DNA from: Sympetrum striolatum
Taxonomy: Eukaryota; Arthropoda; Insecta; Odonata; Libellulidae
Direction: 5' to 3'
Length of the DNA stretch: 64,000 bases
Assembly: GCA_947579665.1 (NCBI GenBank)
Contig: OX388341.1
Coordinates: forward strand, 2,418,001 to 2,482,000
Part shown: positions 13,045 through 25,060 of the stretch, in pieces
Position numbering within the stretch: the stretch's first letter is position 1
Layout: every line of letters begins with the position of its first letter
Notes under the pieces: generated by a model
Seen by the model: only the letters and a program-made list of their open reading frames with translations
Told to the model about the DNA's origin: nothing
Database searches by the model: none
Position numbers and translations under genes: made by a program

Positions 13045-14254
13045 TGTGGAATTCCACGGATAGGAATAGAAATAAAAACACTATGTTGAAAATTCCACTT
13101 GAGGTTTTAATACACGACCGGTTTCAGACAATTATGTCCATCTTCAGGTAAAGAGACCACAACTGCAGTGAATATATACAAAACAATGGCCAATGAGGAA
13201 GTCTGAGAGGGGAGGAAGGGTTGGGGATATTAGGTGAGGGAAGCAGCGGGAGGAGGCAAACAGTTGATAAAAGTAGGGAGTGGTTAGGAAAGAGGTGAAT
13301 GTTAGTTAGCGTATAATTATAGTGTAAAATTTCTAATTGCTCCAGGTAGTTTAGCTTATTTCCTTGAGAATGGCTATGGAGGAGGGTGTTGGTAAAGTCT
13401 GAATGATGTTTATTGTCGAGTAAATGTTTAGCGAAATGTTAGGCACTGGAACCATTGAGGAAAGATTGTTTATGTTCTTTTGCTCGAATTTGTAAATTTT
13501 CTACTGGTTTGGCCTATGTATATTGCATTACAGTCTTTACAATTTAATTTATATATTCCAGATTTGCGTGTTTTATCGAATTTATCTTTATTTTTTAAAT
13601 AGTTTTGCCTATTTTCTGCATTGTATAGAAAGCGGGTTTGTTGTTAGAACATTTAAGAAAATTGGCAAGATGATAACTGAATTGGCCGAGGAAAGGTAAT
13701 TTCCCCCAACGTTGTACTTCCGTAGAATTGGAGCATATCCTGAAAATGTTCTGTTTTCTTTGTCCATGTGAAAGTATGGTATCTATAAGTTTTTCGGAAT
13801 AAGCAATGGAGAGAGCCATGCATTTTATGGTTTTTAGTTCCCGAGAAAAGTTTGATGGAGAGAGAGGGATATTTAAGAGGCGATGAATAAAACTATGAAA
13901 AGCTGCGTGTTTGTGTATGACTGGATGATTAGAGGTTGCATGAATTGTGTGGTTCGTATAAGTCGGTTTTCGATTGATAGAAAATTCAATTGAATCTGCA
14001 TTCTTTGAGAGAGTTAAGTCTAAGAAATTCAAATTGTTGTTGTTTTCTAATTCTAAAGAAAATTTGATTTTACTGTGCTGTTGGTTTAGGTGTGAGATAA
14101 ACCTATTCAACTGTCTGTGGGATCCATTCCAAATACAAAGGACATCGTCAACATATCTCAATAATCTCAACCACAAGAAAACGGGTTTCGTCACATTCTG
14201 GGAATTTGTAAATAAATTTTTCTCAAAATTATCTAAAAATATTTCGGCTGCAAG
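13045..14254 (-). pseudogene. PLE reverse transcriptase C-terminal half plus GIY-YIG endonuclease
   Basis: This part encodes RT that would copy element RNA, and a GIY-YIG nuclease that nicks the target. From the 5' side on the minus strand: AEIFLDNFEKN, then LRYVDDVLCIWNGS with the catalytic YVDD at 14141-14155. Next come LEIENN-type blocks (here SLELENNNNLNFLDLTL), RKPTYTNHTIHATSNHP and FIHRLLNIPLSPSNF, all typical of PLE RT. A stop near 13610 interrupts the link. The endonuclease follows as SGIYKLNCKDCNAIYIGQT, with GIY near 13553-13561 and YIG at 13512-13520, then a frameshift into EHKQSFLNGS. The frame is open from 14254 to 13595. The position of GIY-YIG after RT, and its CNA-spaced YIG, argue for Penelope-type over LTR or LINE. 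Confidence 0.9.
13103..13158 (-). ncRNA. hammerhead-like ribozyme motif at PLE 3' end
   Basis: On the minus strand the order is CTGAAGA (plus 13141-13147), a short hairpin with stem GACA/TGTC and loop TAAT, GAAA (plus 13122-13125), the palindrome ACCGGT (plus 13117-13122), then C. This follows the type I hammerhead order: C3-U4-G5-A6-N7-G8-A9, stem II, G12-A13-A14, then a minimal self-complementary stem III and a cleavable UH. PLEs are known to carry hammerhead motifs with such short stem III, thought to act as dimers. An unpaired nucleotide sits between A9 and stem II, and stem I is weak (TAC with GTG, then GGT with ACC). Activity is therefore inferred, not shown. Confidence 0.6.
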
Positions 14255-14686
14255 TTACATAAACCTGATATTCCCATCCTCCCAGTTATTTCATGTGTTT
14301 CCTCCCAACCGACAAACTGGCCTCTATAGTGAATGAACTTATTAAAAACTTAACCCAGTTTTCACCTAAATATGGTATCCGAAACTCCATCGACCTTGCT
14401 AATAGATTAAAATATTGAAAATTATATACAAACTCAAAAATTGTTTCTTTTGATGTTAATAATCTATTTTCAAACATCCCTTGGAAAGAGGTGTTGTTGC
14501 TGTTGGAAAAATTATTGTGCGACAAAAACTTGGACAAAAATGTTGTTCACGACATTTTACTGTTGACAGATTTATGTATTTCTCAGAATTAGTTTTTGTT
14601 TGAAAAGTCTTTTTTCAATCAATCCGATGGTCTAGCGATGGGTTCTCCCCTCTCGCCAATTTTAGCCGAAATATTTTTAGATACGC
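14255..14686 (+). pseudogene. PLE reverse transcriptase N-proximal half (inverted)
   Basis: The plus strand encodes, in order, HKPDIPI, PVISCVSS, a frameshift, DKLASIVNELIKNL, KYGIRNSIDLANRL, a stop, then KIVSFDVNNLFSNIPWKEVL. This last block is palm motif A with its SFDV aspartate. It continues with LLTDLCIS, a stop, and QSDGLAMGSPLSPILAEIFLD (motif B region), the fixed order in PLE RTs. It ends exactly in AEIFLD, the block that starts the opposite-strand half at 14254. Two stops and one frameshift make it non-functional. Confidence 0.88.
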
Positions 14687-15411
14687 GGGGAGAGAAGTTA
14701 ACTAATAATGAATGGAAATAAAATGAGAGCCACTCGTATGAGCCAGAAGAAGTGAAAATACGTTAAGAACTCGAGAAAGTAAATAAAACATGAACGCGAA
14801 AAGGGAGTGCTTAATTAGAGAAGGGAAATTGCGACGACAGTTTTTAAAGGGTGTTGAGTGCCTTTATCCGATCATCAAACTGACGATTCGTTGGGAGTAA
14901 AATAAAAGGAATTGCACTAATTTATTGCGGCGGCCCGACATTTTATGCCTAGTTTATTCGCCAGAGTATCAGTAATCATCGTAAATGATATTTTTCGATT
15001 TTACTTTTACATAATCTGTCTACTCTTTCATCTTAGTTTACAAACTACGCTTGGCTGGTTGTAACTGTGCATCGAGAGAACATGTAAAACTATTAATACG
15101 ATAACTGCCGTTAATAGATTTGATCTAAACTGATTAATTTAGGAGTTCAATGGATTAGCGGATGGCCGAAATGGCTAGACAATTCCTGATTTTCATTAAA
15201 TGTTATTTATAAAAAGTATTGTTTTTATTTCAAGGGGTTCTTATTTCCGTTCAGAGAGGAGTTTTTTATGCATAAATTTTAAAAATCTAAGAGAAGTCTA
15301 GAGAAAACGAATGCTCATATATTTACGAAGTTATACAAACACAAAGCAGTTACGTCTAAACGTAGAACTGTCTTTTGCTGATATTCGCCAGATTTGATCA
15401 CCACGCACGGA
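14687..15411. other. no gene recognised
   Basis: AT-rich spacer between the PLE and the next LINE. No motif seen. Confidence 0.5.
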
Positions 15412-17012
15412 GATATTATTATTATTAGGGTCTTTATTAGGCGAGATTGAGACTAAAAAGTCTCCTCTTCCATCTAACCTGTCGTTAAGTTATTACATTA
15501 TTATAAGTATATTACATGTATCAATGAAACTTAGAGGAAAATAGAAGAAAATGTGAGAAGGGATTGCGGATTGAAAAAAAAACCTAAGAAAAGCTTAGGA
15601 AAAAATATCCGCTGCAGGAAAACACCCACAAAGAAGGGGGGTGTGAAAAACCTGCACAAACCTACCGATAGCAAAAACTAAAAGACATTAAAGAAAACAA
15701 TGTACATATAACCTGGAAAATTACAAGAAGTGTTAGAGACATATTATCAAGAAAAATAATGAGAGTTAATAAAAAATGAAATGCAGAAAATACAGTAAGT
15801 AGATACATACACTTGTGATAAAAAATATGACTGAACTAGAAAAAAGCAAAATAAAACACGATCAATACAAAGATTACGCTCTACAATAATTATATAAGAG
15901 AGTTAACATCATGATTTAAGCATAAACAATAATCTAAAGTAACTTAATATAATGGAAATACAAAATAGTAAAAAAAAGAAAAGGTTATACTGGATGTAAA
16001 CTGTAGTAACAATAACGAACAAAATATTCCAAAGTAAAGAAAGAAGTTTGAAGTGTTGTTCCGTGCAGCATGAAAAAAAAACCAGGAAAAAACGAACTTG
16101 ACTTATGGTAAAAAGTAAAATGCTATGATGGAGATAATTAGCGTTATTGATTCTCTAGAAGATACGAAAGGCATCTCCTCTTGAAAGTGTGGATAGAACA
16201 GGAAGATTTGATACTATGCGGAAGGGCGTTCCATAAATTAACCGAAGTCACTGCAAAGGATTTATGTAGCATTTCCGTCCTGTGATTTGGAATGAGTAGA
16301 TTGTTTCTTCCTCTAGTGTTACAATTATGTACCGACCCTAAGCTGACAAATTCTGAAAAGAGGTAATCGGGAGTTTGTAATCGCATGACACGGTAAGTTG
16401 TTGTTAAGATGTGTAATTTTCGACGAGAAGCGAGCTTAAGCCAAGACAATTTCTCAAACGCACCCGAGATATGGTCGAATTTCTTTAAGTTAAAGATAAA
16501 CCGAACCGATGCATTCTGGGCACGCTGCAATTTGGTTGCTAATTCTTTGGATAAGTCTTGGTAAACAATATCACCGTAGTCAAAGTGTGGCATGATTAAT
16601 GAATTTATCAGTTGAGCTTTAATCGAAGGAGTCAGGAAACTTCCTAGGCGTCTAAGAGAATTAATTGAAGAATAAACTTTTTTACACACATTAACGATGT
16701 GTTCCGACCACGTAAGATTATTATTAATGATAACACCCAGATTATTCACAGAGTCGCAAAATGTGATCTTCGAGTTGTCTAACGTGAGCTTTGCATCGTT
16801 ATCTTGATTAAGCCTTCTTATCAACTTGGGTGTCCCGATGACAATGGCTTGCAATTTTGAAGGATTTATTTTCAAAAAATTGTCTTTACTCCAGTTATTA
16901 ATTTGTTCGAGGTCATGATTTACGTGCTGTATGCATTCATGGAAGCCAGAAATCGTGGTGTCGATGTATATCTGTAAGTCGTCTGCGTATAAATGATGAC
17001 TGCATACACAAC
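15412..17012 (-). mobile_element. 5'-truncated LINE (Jockey/CR1/I-like group)
   Basis: A minus-strand non-LTR element of about 1.6 kb. It starts inside the RT just before the YADD box (near 17012), runs to the end of the ORF at 16144, then has about 0.7 kb of A-rich 3' UTR. It ends in a short TAA-type simple repeat: the plus strand reads ATTATTATTATTAGGG at 15413-15428. Ending in a trinucleotide repeat instead of poly-A is a feature of I-type and some related LINEs. No target-site duplication was recognised. 5' truncation is the normal outcome of target-primed reverse transcription. Confidence 0.85.
16144..17012 (-). pseudogene. LINE reverse transcriptase, C-terminal part
   Basis: An uninterrupted frame of about 289 codons with no start of its own because the element is 5'-truncated. 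It opens with SHHLYADDLQIY, the RT catalytic motif C (YADD at 16978-16989). It continues with NNWSKDNFLKINPSKLQ (motif D region), NNLGVIINNNLTWSEHI, LINSLIMPHFDYGDIVY and RAQNASVRFIFNL. It closes with a thumb/C-terminal segment holding FAVTSVNLWNALPHSIK. This order is diagnostic of Jockey/CR1/I-group LINE RTs. The frame is intact over its whole length, so this insertion is probably younger than the other LINE fragments here. It lacks the endonuclease and most of the RT, so it is dead on arrival. Confidence 0.9.
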
Positions 17013-20000
17013 AATTTGCATGAAATTATAAGTTTTTGCGATTTATTTCAAAGTTATTAACTGTGCGCCGTGAAAAATTGCCAGTTCCCGGCAAAATTAA
17101 AGGAAGCGTTGGCCTTAAGTTAGTGTCTGCTGACTAAATTTTACAGATGGTGGTTCGCTCAAGCTCTACTTACCGGCTACATCTAGTTGGAGAGAATCTA
17201 GCTTCTGAAAATGATTTTCAAATTCTGGTTTTAGGTCGTCAACTGAGATTAATTTTTCGTCGCGGACTTGAAATTAATTTGTCATCTAAAAGAGTAAAAC
17301 ATCGTCAGTGAAAATGGTTTCTGGAATCTGCTGAATCTCCTGTAATATTGAGGTCATCGTTTCCCCCGGTGTCTGCAGTATTAGATTAACCTCAACTCAT
17401 GTAAATCTGATTAACTCTGATGGCCAATTACATCAGCGGTTCAGCACTGACACACTCTCTATTAAAAATTCTCATATTGGAGGATATATCTATTTATCTG
17501 CGAACAACTTTAATTTACTTCATTATAAATCGGCTCAAGATACAATGCTATTACGCAAGAAATCCAAATAGTTTAATGAAGAAAATTAGATAGGTGAGGA
17601 AATGAAATATATAATAAAAAGAATAGGTAAATACCTATATGTTGAAGCTGTTCGGCAGAAGAACCCAAGGGAAAACAGAATCGAAAAATGTCGAGTCTCC
17701 TGCGAGTGAGACCGAAATTCGAGCTCAACTCATATCGATATTTTCACTCCCGTTTCTTCTCGAAGAAAACGTTGAGTAAAGGCATTTAATTCGTTTTCCA
17801 TTTCCATTACTCTAAATTAGAATGGGACATTTAGGCCGTCTAGAGAGAAAAATCCGAGACAAAACCGGGACAAATGTATTTCTAAGTAAATTTGGTCGTT
17901 ATCAAAGTAAATTTATTTCGTGAATTGGCGCCCTGTCAATTAATGCCCAACAATTTTCATGCAAGAATGTCGTTCGTGGGTTTATCAATATTTCTTACGG
18001 ATGTTGATATTTAAGCTAAAACCACTTGTTCTGGAAGTGAATGCAAAAGCCATGCAAACATTTGAGCAAACATAACCACTGTCGATGTCTGCGAATTTTG
18101 AATTGGCGAGAATAGAGGGAAACCATGGCCACCTTCGTGCAGCAGGAACACTACAGTTGCAAAATGATGCGAAATTAGAGACTGATATAGCTCGAGATTA
18201 TAAGAAACTTACGCAGTTTTTAAAATACGTCGATGGAATATGGATTTTATGTTGCTATCAATGCTAGTTCATACCCGTATAAATTAAAGTCTAGTGTGAG
18301 TTCATTTCTGTTTTTGAGTTGTACCGAAATCAGCAATATCGGCACAAAGATCAATAGCCAGAATTAAATATAATAAATAGTGTATTTTCTGAACAAGTAA
18401 ACGAGAACTACGTCTAATACTTTGCAAGTGAAGGCTTTATAAGGTTTCATAATATATCTGGATGCTCTTTAGAAACTTCGTTAGGGATTGAAAATTCTGA
18501 AACAACACTTTCCTTAAATTTAATCCTCCCAAAATTCTTTTATTCTACTCATTACAGCACATAATGAGCCACTCTAAGAGACTTCATAAGTAAGTCAAGT
18601 CAGTTACGTTTTCGGTGATTTATGCGAGATCAAAGTCGGAATCCAAGACCAAACAATTTTTTTAATGGCAAAGCTATTTTTATTTCAAGATTAGCGGTAA
18701 TTTCGTCTCCGCCTCTTAATTCGGGTACATTTTCTTCCTGGATTCCTAGATTAAGTTCAGTTAGAAGAATTCCATCTCACTTTCAAAGAACTGCGATCGT
18801 CAACTAAACTTTATTGGCATTTTTTGGGTGCCACGTATATGGACAGCCTCTAGGAATATTTCTGTTAATTTTTCAGTTATAGAAATTAAACCAATATTTC
18901 CTCCTCCTCCTAAGATGTCTCTCTAATCAAGCAAACTATGGGCGGCTTCATAGAACGGCAAGAATCCGAAATAACAGCAATTTAAAGATATTTTTGGAGT
19001 CGTTCCAATAGCGAGTCAAAATACAGACGAAGAGCAAAAAGTTCTGATCTTCGGAGAGACGTGGAGATATAGCCAACTTTATCTTTCTCTTTTTTACTCT
19101 TTAACATTTTAAGTTAATTAACCTATGAATATTACTGCTTCCGGATCTCTATAAATGGAATATTTTTCATTTGGACGCAAAAGTTTCTTTGGTTTAGTTT
19201 TGTATTATCCTTGCATATGGCTTGGATATTATGAAAACTATTCAGGTATTACTCGTATTGAATTTCCTCTGACTTTTTATTAAATTCTGTAAAAATCACT
19301 GAGTCATTGTGCTGCATTGGTAGCATTCTGTCAACTACTTTACTCCTCACCTTGGCTATTGAGTAAGCCTCATCTTCTCTCCTTTTTGTGCAGAAGAAGT
19401 TGAAGATCCTTTACTCCTTAGACAACGTATCAATGAATGAACAGCTCTGATGTGCACTTGAAAGCGTGCAGAGGAGTAACTAAATGATAATATCTGTGAC
19501 TAGAAATTTCAGTAGCTGTGGGTTGAATAAAATTATATACAGATTAGAATTTCATAATTAGTCGGCGTCCATAATTTAATGCACGTCACTGGACAAATTA
19601 CTTTCGACATTGCCAATGCCAAATCGTTCCTTAATTTTCGGGGCGTTAATACAGGTAAAACATATGCCAATTAGAACATTGAACCATCCATACATTGGTA
19701 CCTTATCATTGGTGAAATATCTGTTCCATCCAAAGAAGCAATGGTATCCTATACATTAGCTTCGATTGTGATACACTCTTAAGTAGTTTTAGCAGTGCTT
19801 AACCAACGATTACGAATTCCCTCAACTTTGCTGGTGTCTACTCTGTTATTGATCTTTCTGGAGTTGGTATGTTCGCTTCTTTCGAAAGACATTTTAAGAT
19901 TCGAATGAAGAGAGGGAGTTTCCTTCGAAACATCCGATTAATTTCTCATATCAGACATTTCAGCGTTCAAAAAAAGTTGTCCAAACCGTCGGGAATAACT

Positions 20001-20286
20001 CCTGATTCATTTAGCATTGTTTCGATAATTATTTCAATAAATTTAGTGAAATAGAGCACTTTTTTAACTTTTTTGCAGTTTTATTTACTGGTTATTTCAA
20101 AAATATATATATTTTGTTTTAATCTTTGTCCTTTCAAAAGAGATGCAATGGAAAATCGATACAAAATTTCCAACGAAGCAGATTTAAGGGAAGTCTTCTC
20201 TCTTAAGTATTTCCTCTCGTCGTCCCCTCAACTCTTACATCCAAAGAAAATGTGTTTCCATTTACTCAATACAACTTCATAATTTC
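17013..20286. other. no gene recognised
   Basis: AT-rich DNA without recognisable coding blocks or repeats. Short frames such as 18085-18267 (plus, 60 codons) have no supporting evidence. Confidence 0.5.
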
Positions 20287-20332
20287 TACATCCCATATTA
20301 TATATATAAATATATATATAATATGGGATGTA
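20287..20332. repeat. 46-bp AT-rich palindrome
   Basis: The arms begin TACATCCCATATTATATATA and match their reverse complement at 22 of 23 positions with essentially no loop. A second small inverted repeat (ATGGGAT with ATCCCAT) overlaps its right end at about 20323-20347. Such a sequence can extrude a cruciform and is often a deletion hotspot. Confidence 0.8.
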
Positions 20333-22319
20333 TATATAAATATCCCATAGATAAATTTCGTTTAAAACATTCAACGTCAGTGATCCGACACGAAACTTTT
20401 ATTAAATTCAACGTAAGGGAAACCCGTTGTGAGTAGAGAGAAAATAATTTCATATTGTCCTCGCTACCGCGTCAGGATTTTTCACATTTCGGAATTTTTC
20501 CTCCAAAGACCGAAGCTGTTTATTTACATCAGTTCTACAATCGTCAAATTCTCGGAGGTGATTCGAAATTGGTAATAGTTTAAAATGGAGAAGCCATCTT
20601 TCCAATCCATCGAAATAACACAATTAACCGTACGCGATCTCGCCTTCTCGCAATTTTTCCTATAAATGGAATCCATCCGAATTTCTTCTACGCCATCGGT
20701 TTAAATGATCCGTTTAGAAACGCGTAAACTATTCGAAGTCCCATATTTTTGCAATTCGCAATTTGACGACCAAAATATTCACATTCCGTAATACGAATAA
20801 GAGGAAGGTTTGTTCCCGCAAGTAAACAATTCTTTCTAATGTTTTTAATTTCTTGCTGTTTGATATTCATTTGTCGTGTTTTGCGGCTCGCTGCGTCATT
20901 TAAGGGCGAGTCACTCCCTTTTTGGTGTTCATTTTCGGTGACTTTGTTTCCTTCGTCGATATTCCCTTCGCTCCAATTTGTCTCCGTTTTCCTCACATTA
21001 TCTCCCTTTTAAACCCAATCGATCCACGGAAGCCAATTTTTTCTCGTTTGCTTTCTTCCATCACTTCGTATTTTGATCCAAATACCTCAACACTCTTTTA
21101 TTTACGTACGCTTTATCGACAGTTTACTTTCTTCTCTTTCGGAATACATCAGCACCATTTCCTTTTTTATCCTTTTTTCACTTAGATCGTTATTCTACCG
21201 AGATACGCAGATTTTTATATCAGAAGTCCTCTATTTTATTATTCGTTTTGGATTTGACCTTCATTTGTGCCGCACGGCAGATAAGCCCTTTTGATTCGCC
21301 CTTTCAAACTTTTCCTTCCTTCGTCGAATTGTTTGTGTTTATTCAATATTTCGTTGAGGTTTACGATGATGGGAAATTCGTAGAATATCGATCCCAATTT
21401 TCATTATTTCCGCAAGTGGCAGAGCAAAATGAGGGCATTTTATACTTACCTTTGTATGTTTGTGAAATATGAATATGAAACTACTTGGTAGTGTCCATAA
21501 GAATTTTTATATTTATTTCATGATGGCGCTCCGCCAAGTTATGCTGGATCATATTGATCACATTTGTATATATAAGTTGGAAAGTTTGAGAAAGTCCGCA
21601 GATTTTCTACCAGGTGTGAAAGTTCTTAATCTGATTTTTCTGGGAAAATATTTATCTATTCTGTCTGGTATTCTGATATCAAAGATCGTTTTCTTGATAA
21701 CAAAGTTTAAAAACATAAATTTAAGGTATCTATTTTCATACCTCAAAGTCTTGGCATAAGTCGAAATAGCTTTTCGTTAGCTTCATCTTGGTACAAACCT
21801 GTAATACCGGACCAATTATTAGAAAGGCAGGCTCATTCCGAATTAATAAATATTTTTCAAGCATTTCTTGATAACGTCGATTCTTCTTCATTTAAACAGC
21901 AGCGCTCAGAACTCAAAAAACTTTTGAAATTTATATTAAACTTTATTCTACGAGTATTTTTTTCCACCGGACCAGATTCTAATTCTTCAACGTAGGATAG
22001 ATGCTATTTAATTAGTTTCCATTCCATAGTTAAAATTGCCTCCAAATGATTCACACGTTTCGTCATCTCGCCTCTCTTCTTCCCTCACATTCGCCTCTAT
22101 TTTTGGCTGCTTTATGATCGTCACTCTTATCTTATCTCTCCTTTAGCTCTCTGAATATTCCAACCATATCTGCCTCCAAATCCTCTCCATAACCCATCCG
22201 ATCCTTATATCCTACGAATTTACATCCTCCTCTTCCATTTACCTCATCCCCTCTTCATTATTTCGCCTCTTTTTCGCATCGATCTTTTTAACTTTGGCCC
22301 GATTTTCTCCCTTTGAACT
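20333..22319. other. no gene recognised
   Basis: No recognisable gene. Between about 20900 and 22300 the plus strand becomes increasingly pyrimidine-rich, producing several motif-free open frames (for example 21469-21759) with low-complexity composition. Confidence 0.45.
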
Positions 22320-22450
22320 ATAATCAGTGTCGCCATTCTCCATGTTCGCACGTGACCGATTTTATTTAGCGCATCTAACGATCCCCGCACTGCGCATGCG
22401 CAAAAGCGGACCATCGATCCTCGCCTCCATCGATTCAAGTGACGTGTTCC
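22320..22450. promoter_or_regulatory. candidate promoter island (NRF1-type palindrome, E-box, CRE-like site)
   Basis: Within about 100 bp there is a perfect TGCGCATGCGCA (22391-22402), the NRF1/erect-wing consensus. There is also GCACGTGACC with E-box CACGTG at 22349-22354, and AGTGACGTG at 22438-22446, close to a CRE/ATF half-site. NRF1 palindromes are strongly tied to TATA-less promoters of housekeeping genes in animals. The segment is richer in C, G and CpG than its surroundings. No adjoining first exon was recognised on either side, so the gene and direction are unknown. A chance cluster remains possible. Confidence 0.4.
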
Positions 22451-22730
22451 CCTTTCTTTATTTCCCCACTCTCATCTGTCCTCATTCCATCTTTTCCTCA
22501 ATTACGTCTCTCTACTACCTCATTCTTCGTTACATTCCTTCTTTTCACTTCATGTTCCTCTCTCGTACGTTTCTCCTCTGTTCATCCTCTCATCCATTGC
22601 TCGCCTCCCTTCCCTTCTTCAGTTGCCTCCTTCCCTTCTTCACCTCCTTTCCTTCCTCACCTCCTTCCTCTCTTTCGGTCCCATATCTTCTTCTTATCTA
22701 CCAGAGTTCAGCGGGACCTCCACTTTCTGA
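22451..22730 (+). repeat. pyrimidine-rich tract
   Basis: A long C/T-dominated stretch on the plus strand with many TTCC, CTCC and CCTT words, peaking at about 22610-22680. The frames through it (22327-22869 and 22439-22735) are Ser/Pro/Phe/Leu-rich low-complexity products and are not treated as genes. It could be a triplex-forming promoter-proximal tract. Confidence 0.7.
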
Positions 22731-25002
22731 ATTAAGTGTATATATTTCGGTAAATAATGTTATTTGCCTCTCTCACCTCCTTCGCCAAGCGAAAAAAATA
22801 GAAAATATTTCTCTCGGATTTATTTCGAAAATAAATTCGTTTTCTTTTGAAAGTACTGCGACCCAATAGTCCGCATCCTTTAATTCTCTCTGCTGCAGCG
22901 ATTGCCCTTGAAACTCAGCCTTTCTGGAACAACCACACGCTGCCAAATCCGGAAAGCATTCACAATCTTTTACATCCGGTTTTTTTATTTCGATCTACGC
23001 TCCCCTCGCTCTTGGAATGGGTGTCTATGATTCGTCTGGGGAGTCATTGGAATAATAATGAGGGCTTCCAAAGAGAAATAAGCCTTTCTTCGGATTAAAT
23101 GGTGGCGGCGATGGCATCCATCCCGTAAATTGATTAACATCCCCCGTTCCTTCTGAGGATGTAGAACCGGTAAAAAAAACTTCCTCATACTCGATCTTAA
23201 TCAGAAGTTTCCCTGGTTGATTTTATTTCCTCTACTTTGGACGTATTTTGAGCGATGGATATATATATATATATATATATTTACAAGGACTACGAGGACC
23301 TTTCTTCCACCGAATCCTTAATTAATTATCCTTGTAAATACATACAAGCATTGATGAGTTGGATGAAGTCTTTGCTACTGATAGTTGACAAGACAAACCA
23401 GAGGAAATTTCTACAATTGATGAACATGGAGGAATAATTGCAGCCAAAGTCATACTGCAGGAATATCCAGCGTGCCTTCATTCATGCATTCATATATTCC
23501 GTGCATCATTCTCTTCAGAAGGAGTACTTAAAGCAAATACTGATTCCAAAAATTAATCCCCCACTCTGGCTAAACTTATCTTTGTATTAAAATCTTATAA
23601 CAATTCCCGATGAATCAATTACTTCAAACTACAATAAAGCGCATTGTCTGCGTCCAGCAAAGTCTTTATCTAATCCGCTGTAGGTTGGAACTTGCAGAGA
23701 AGACATGGCCTACTTAAAGGAAGTTCTCTCCTGAAGAACAAAGTCATTTGCGAAGCATCTTCAGCGATTAGGTTTGAAATTAAATCCTAAATTGCAGCTC
23801 TCTTACTCTTAATAATTGTCTCTCCAATAGTTTCTATAATTGAACATAAGAGTACCGAATTCTAATAACTCCTTCTCGTAGATTTTTGAGGGAAAAGGAA
23901 GGAAAAAGGGAAAGAAAGAAGAATTTTGAAAGAAGATACATGCAATGGACCCAAGGTTCAGAAAAATATCATTTTTATCTTCTGTTTGGCTACAGAATAT
24001 TTGATTTCCCTCATTCTTATTTCGTAAATAATTTACTTTTCTGAAATATTTTTTTGTCTATGAATCGGAAGCACGGAAACTAAAATCGAGATGTGTTTTC
24101 GACTATTCCTCAGTTGCGCATGGACAATTATCAAGAATACGTTTTTGGCTTTAGGAAAGCAGAATATCAAGAATAAATAGATATAAAATCAATATTTTGA
24201 TACCGAGGATATTCTTCCCGATTTATTTCCAAAATTGCATTATGCATTTCGAATTTCAGCCATTCTTATTTCGCTAATATTTTAGACGTTAAGTTTAATA
24301 GTTAACATACTGAAAATTTCATCCTAAAGTTAACTTGTTTACACTACCGTATCTTCTGGAGGATTTTAAATCGCCTTCTGCTACACGTTAATCGAAAATG
24401 TATCTTTCCTTAGCATTGATCTTAGTCGTAGACGTGATGGTATGGAATGTTAGAGAAGTACGAGCGATGCTAACTAATGAGATTCGAGTTGGTCAGTGCG
24501 AATCCTTTGAAAAGTGCTATCATCGAGTGGACATTGACTTCGCGAAGTACAAACTACTTTTATAGCCAATAATCCTCATTCTCTTTCTTCAAAGCAATTT
24601 TCAAATAATAGCGGAGGAGTTCAACAGGCGCTAATACTAAAATCAACGAATTTTGCGTATATATTTTTACACAATTTAGTCTCCGACAAAATCATTTGTC
24701 TGAGTAAACTGAACAATTGCTTGATTTCCGTTGGACCAACTGAAAGGGCAGATTAATTCTGATTTGAATGCTGCTCTCATCTTTTGGCAAATATTTGCGT
24801 CTCTTCTCGTCGTTGGAAGCAACTCGCACCGCCACTCCTACCCCGCAGCCGATCGATTCGCTAAATGTTTGTTGCTGATGATCGCAATTTTGCAGGAGAC
24901 TGCTGTTCCCACGAGGACATTCATTTGAACCGATTCTAAGGGAGAGAGTGTTCTCACACCCATTCACACGTTTTAACGCCCACGCGAAATATTATGCCTA
25001 TG
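22731..25002. other. no gene recognised
   Basis: AT-rich DNA with a short TA microsatellite at about 23257-23280 and a purine-rich patch near 23890-23935. No coding block or mobile element identified. Confidence 0.5.
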
Positions 25003-25060
25003 TAAGAACCTTTCAAGCCGCCTTTCGGCGTGTGGCCGAATAGTACCTTGACTCTACTTT
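25003..25060 (-). repeat. remnant of a LINE tail
   Basis: The words TAAGAAC and CAAGCCGCCTTTC followed by GCGTGTGGC match the 3' end of the LINE at 2245-2750. Only the last 50-60 bp are recognisable; the rest has been lost or never inserted. Confidence 0.6.

Larger units (their letters stand above)
13045..14686. mobile_element. Penelope-like element (PLE) with inverted 5' part
   Basis: The minus strand from 14254 to about 13045 carries the 3' half of a PLE: RT palm and thumb, GIY-YIG endonuclease and 3' end. The plus strand from 14255 to 14686 carries the part that should precede it, from HKPDIPI to SPILAEIFLD. The two halves abut at about 14254/14255 in opposite orientations. The 20-nt stretch agccgaaatatttttagata, encoding AEIFLD, occurs in both halves. 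This matches the layout of a twin-primed (5'-inverted) retrotransposon insertion, and PLE copies are known to be often inverted or partial. No target-site duplication was found by eye. Both halves carry stops or frameshifts, so the copy is inactive. Confidence 0.88.

Noticed and set aside
22327..22869. 180-codon plus-strand ORF and overlapping 98-codon frame
   Set aside because: Product of a pyrimidine tract: Ser/Pro/Phe/Leu low complexity without domain features.
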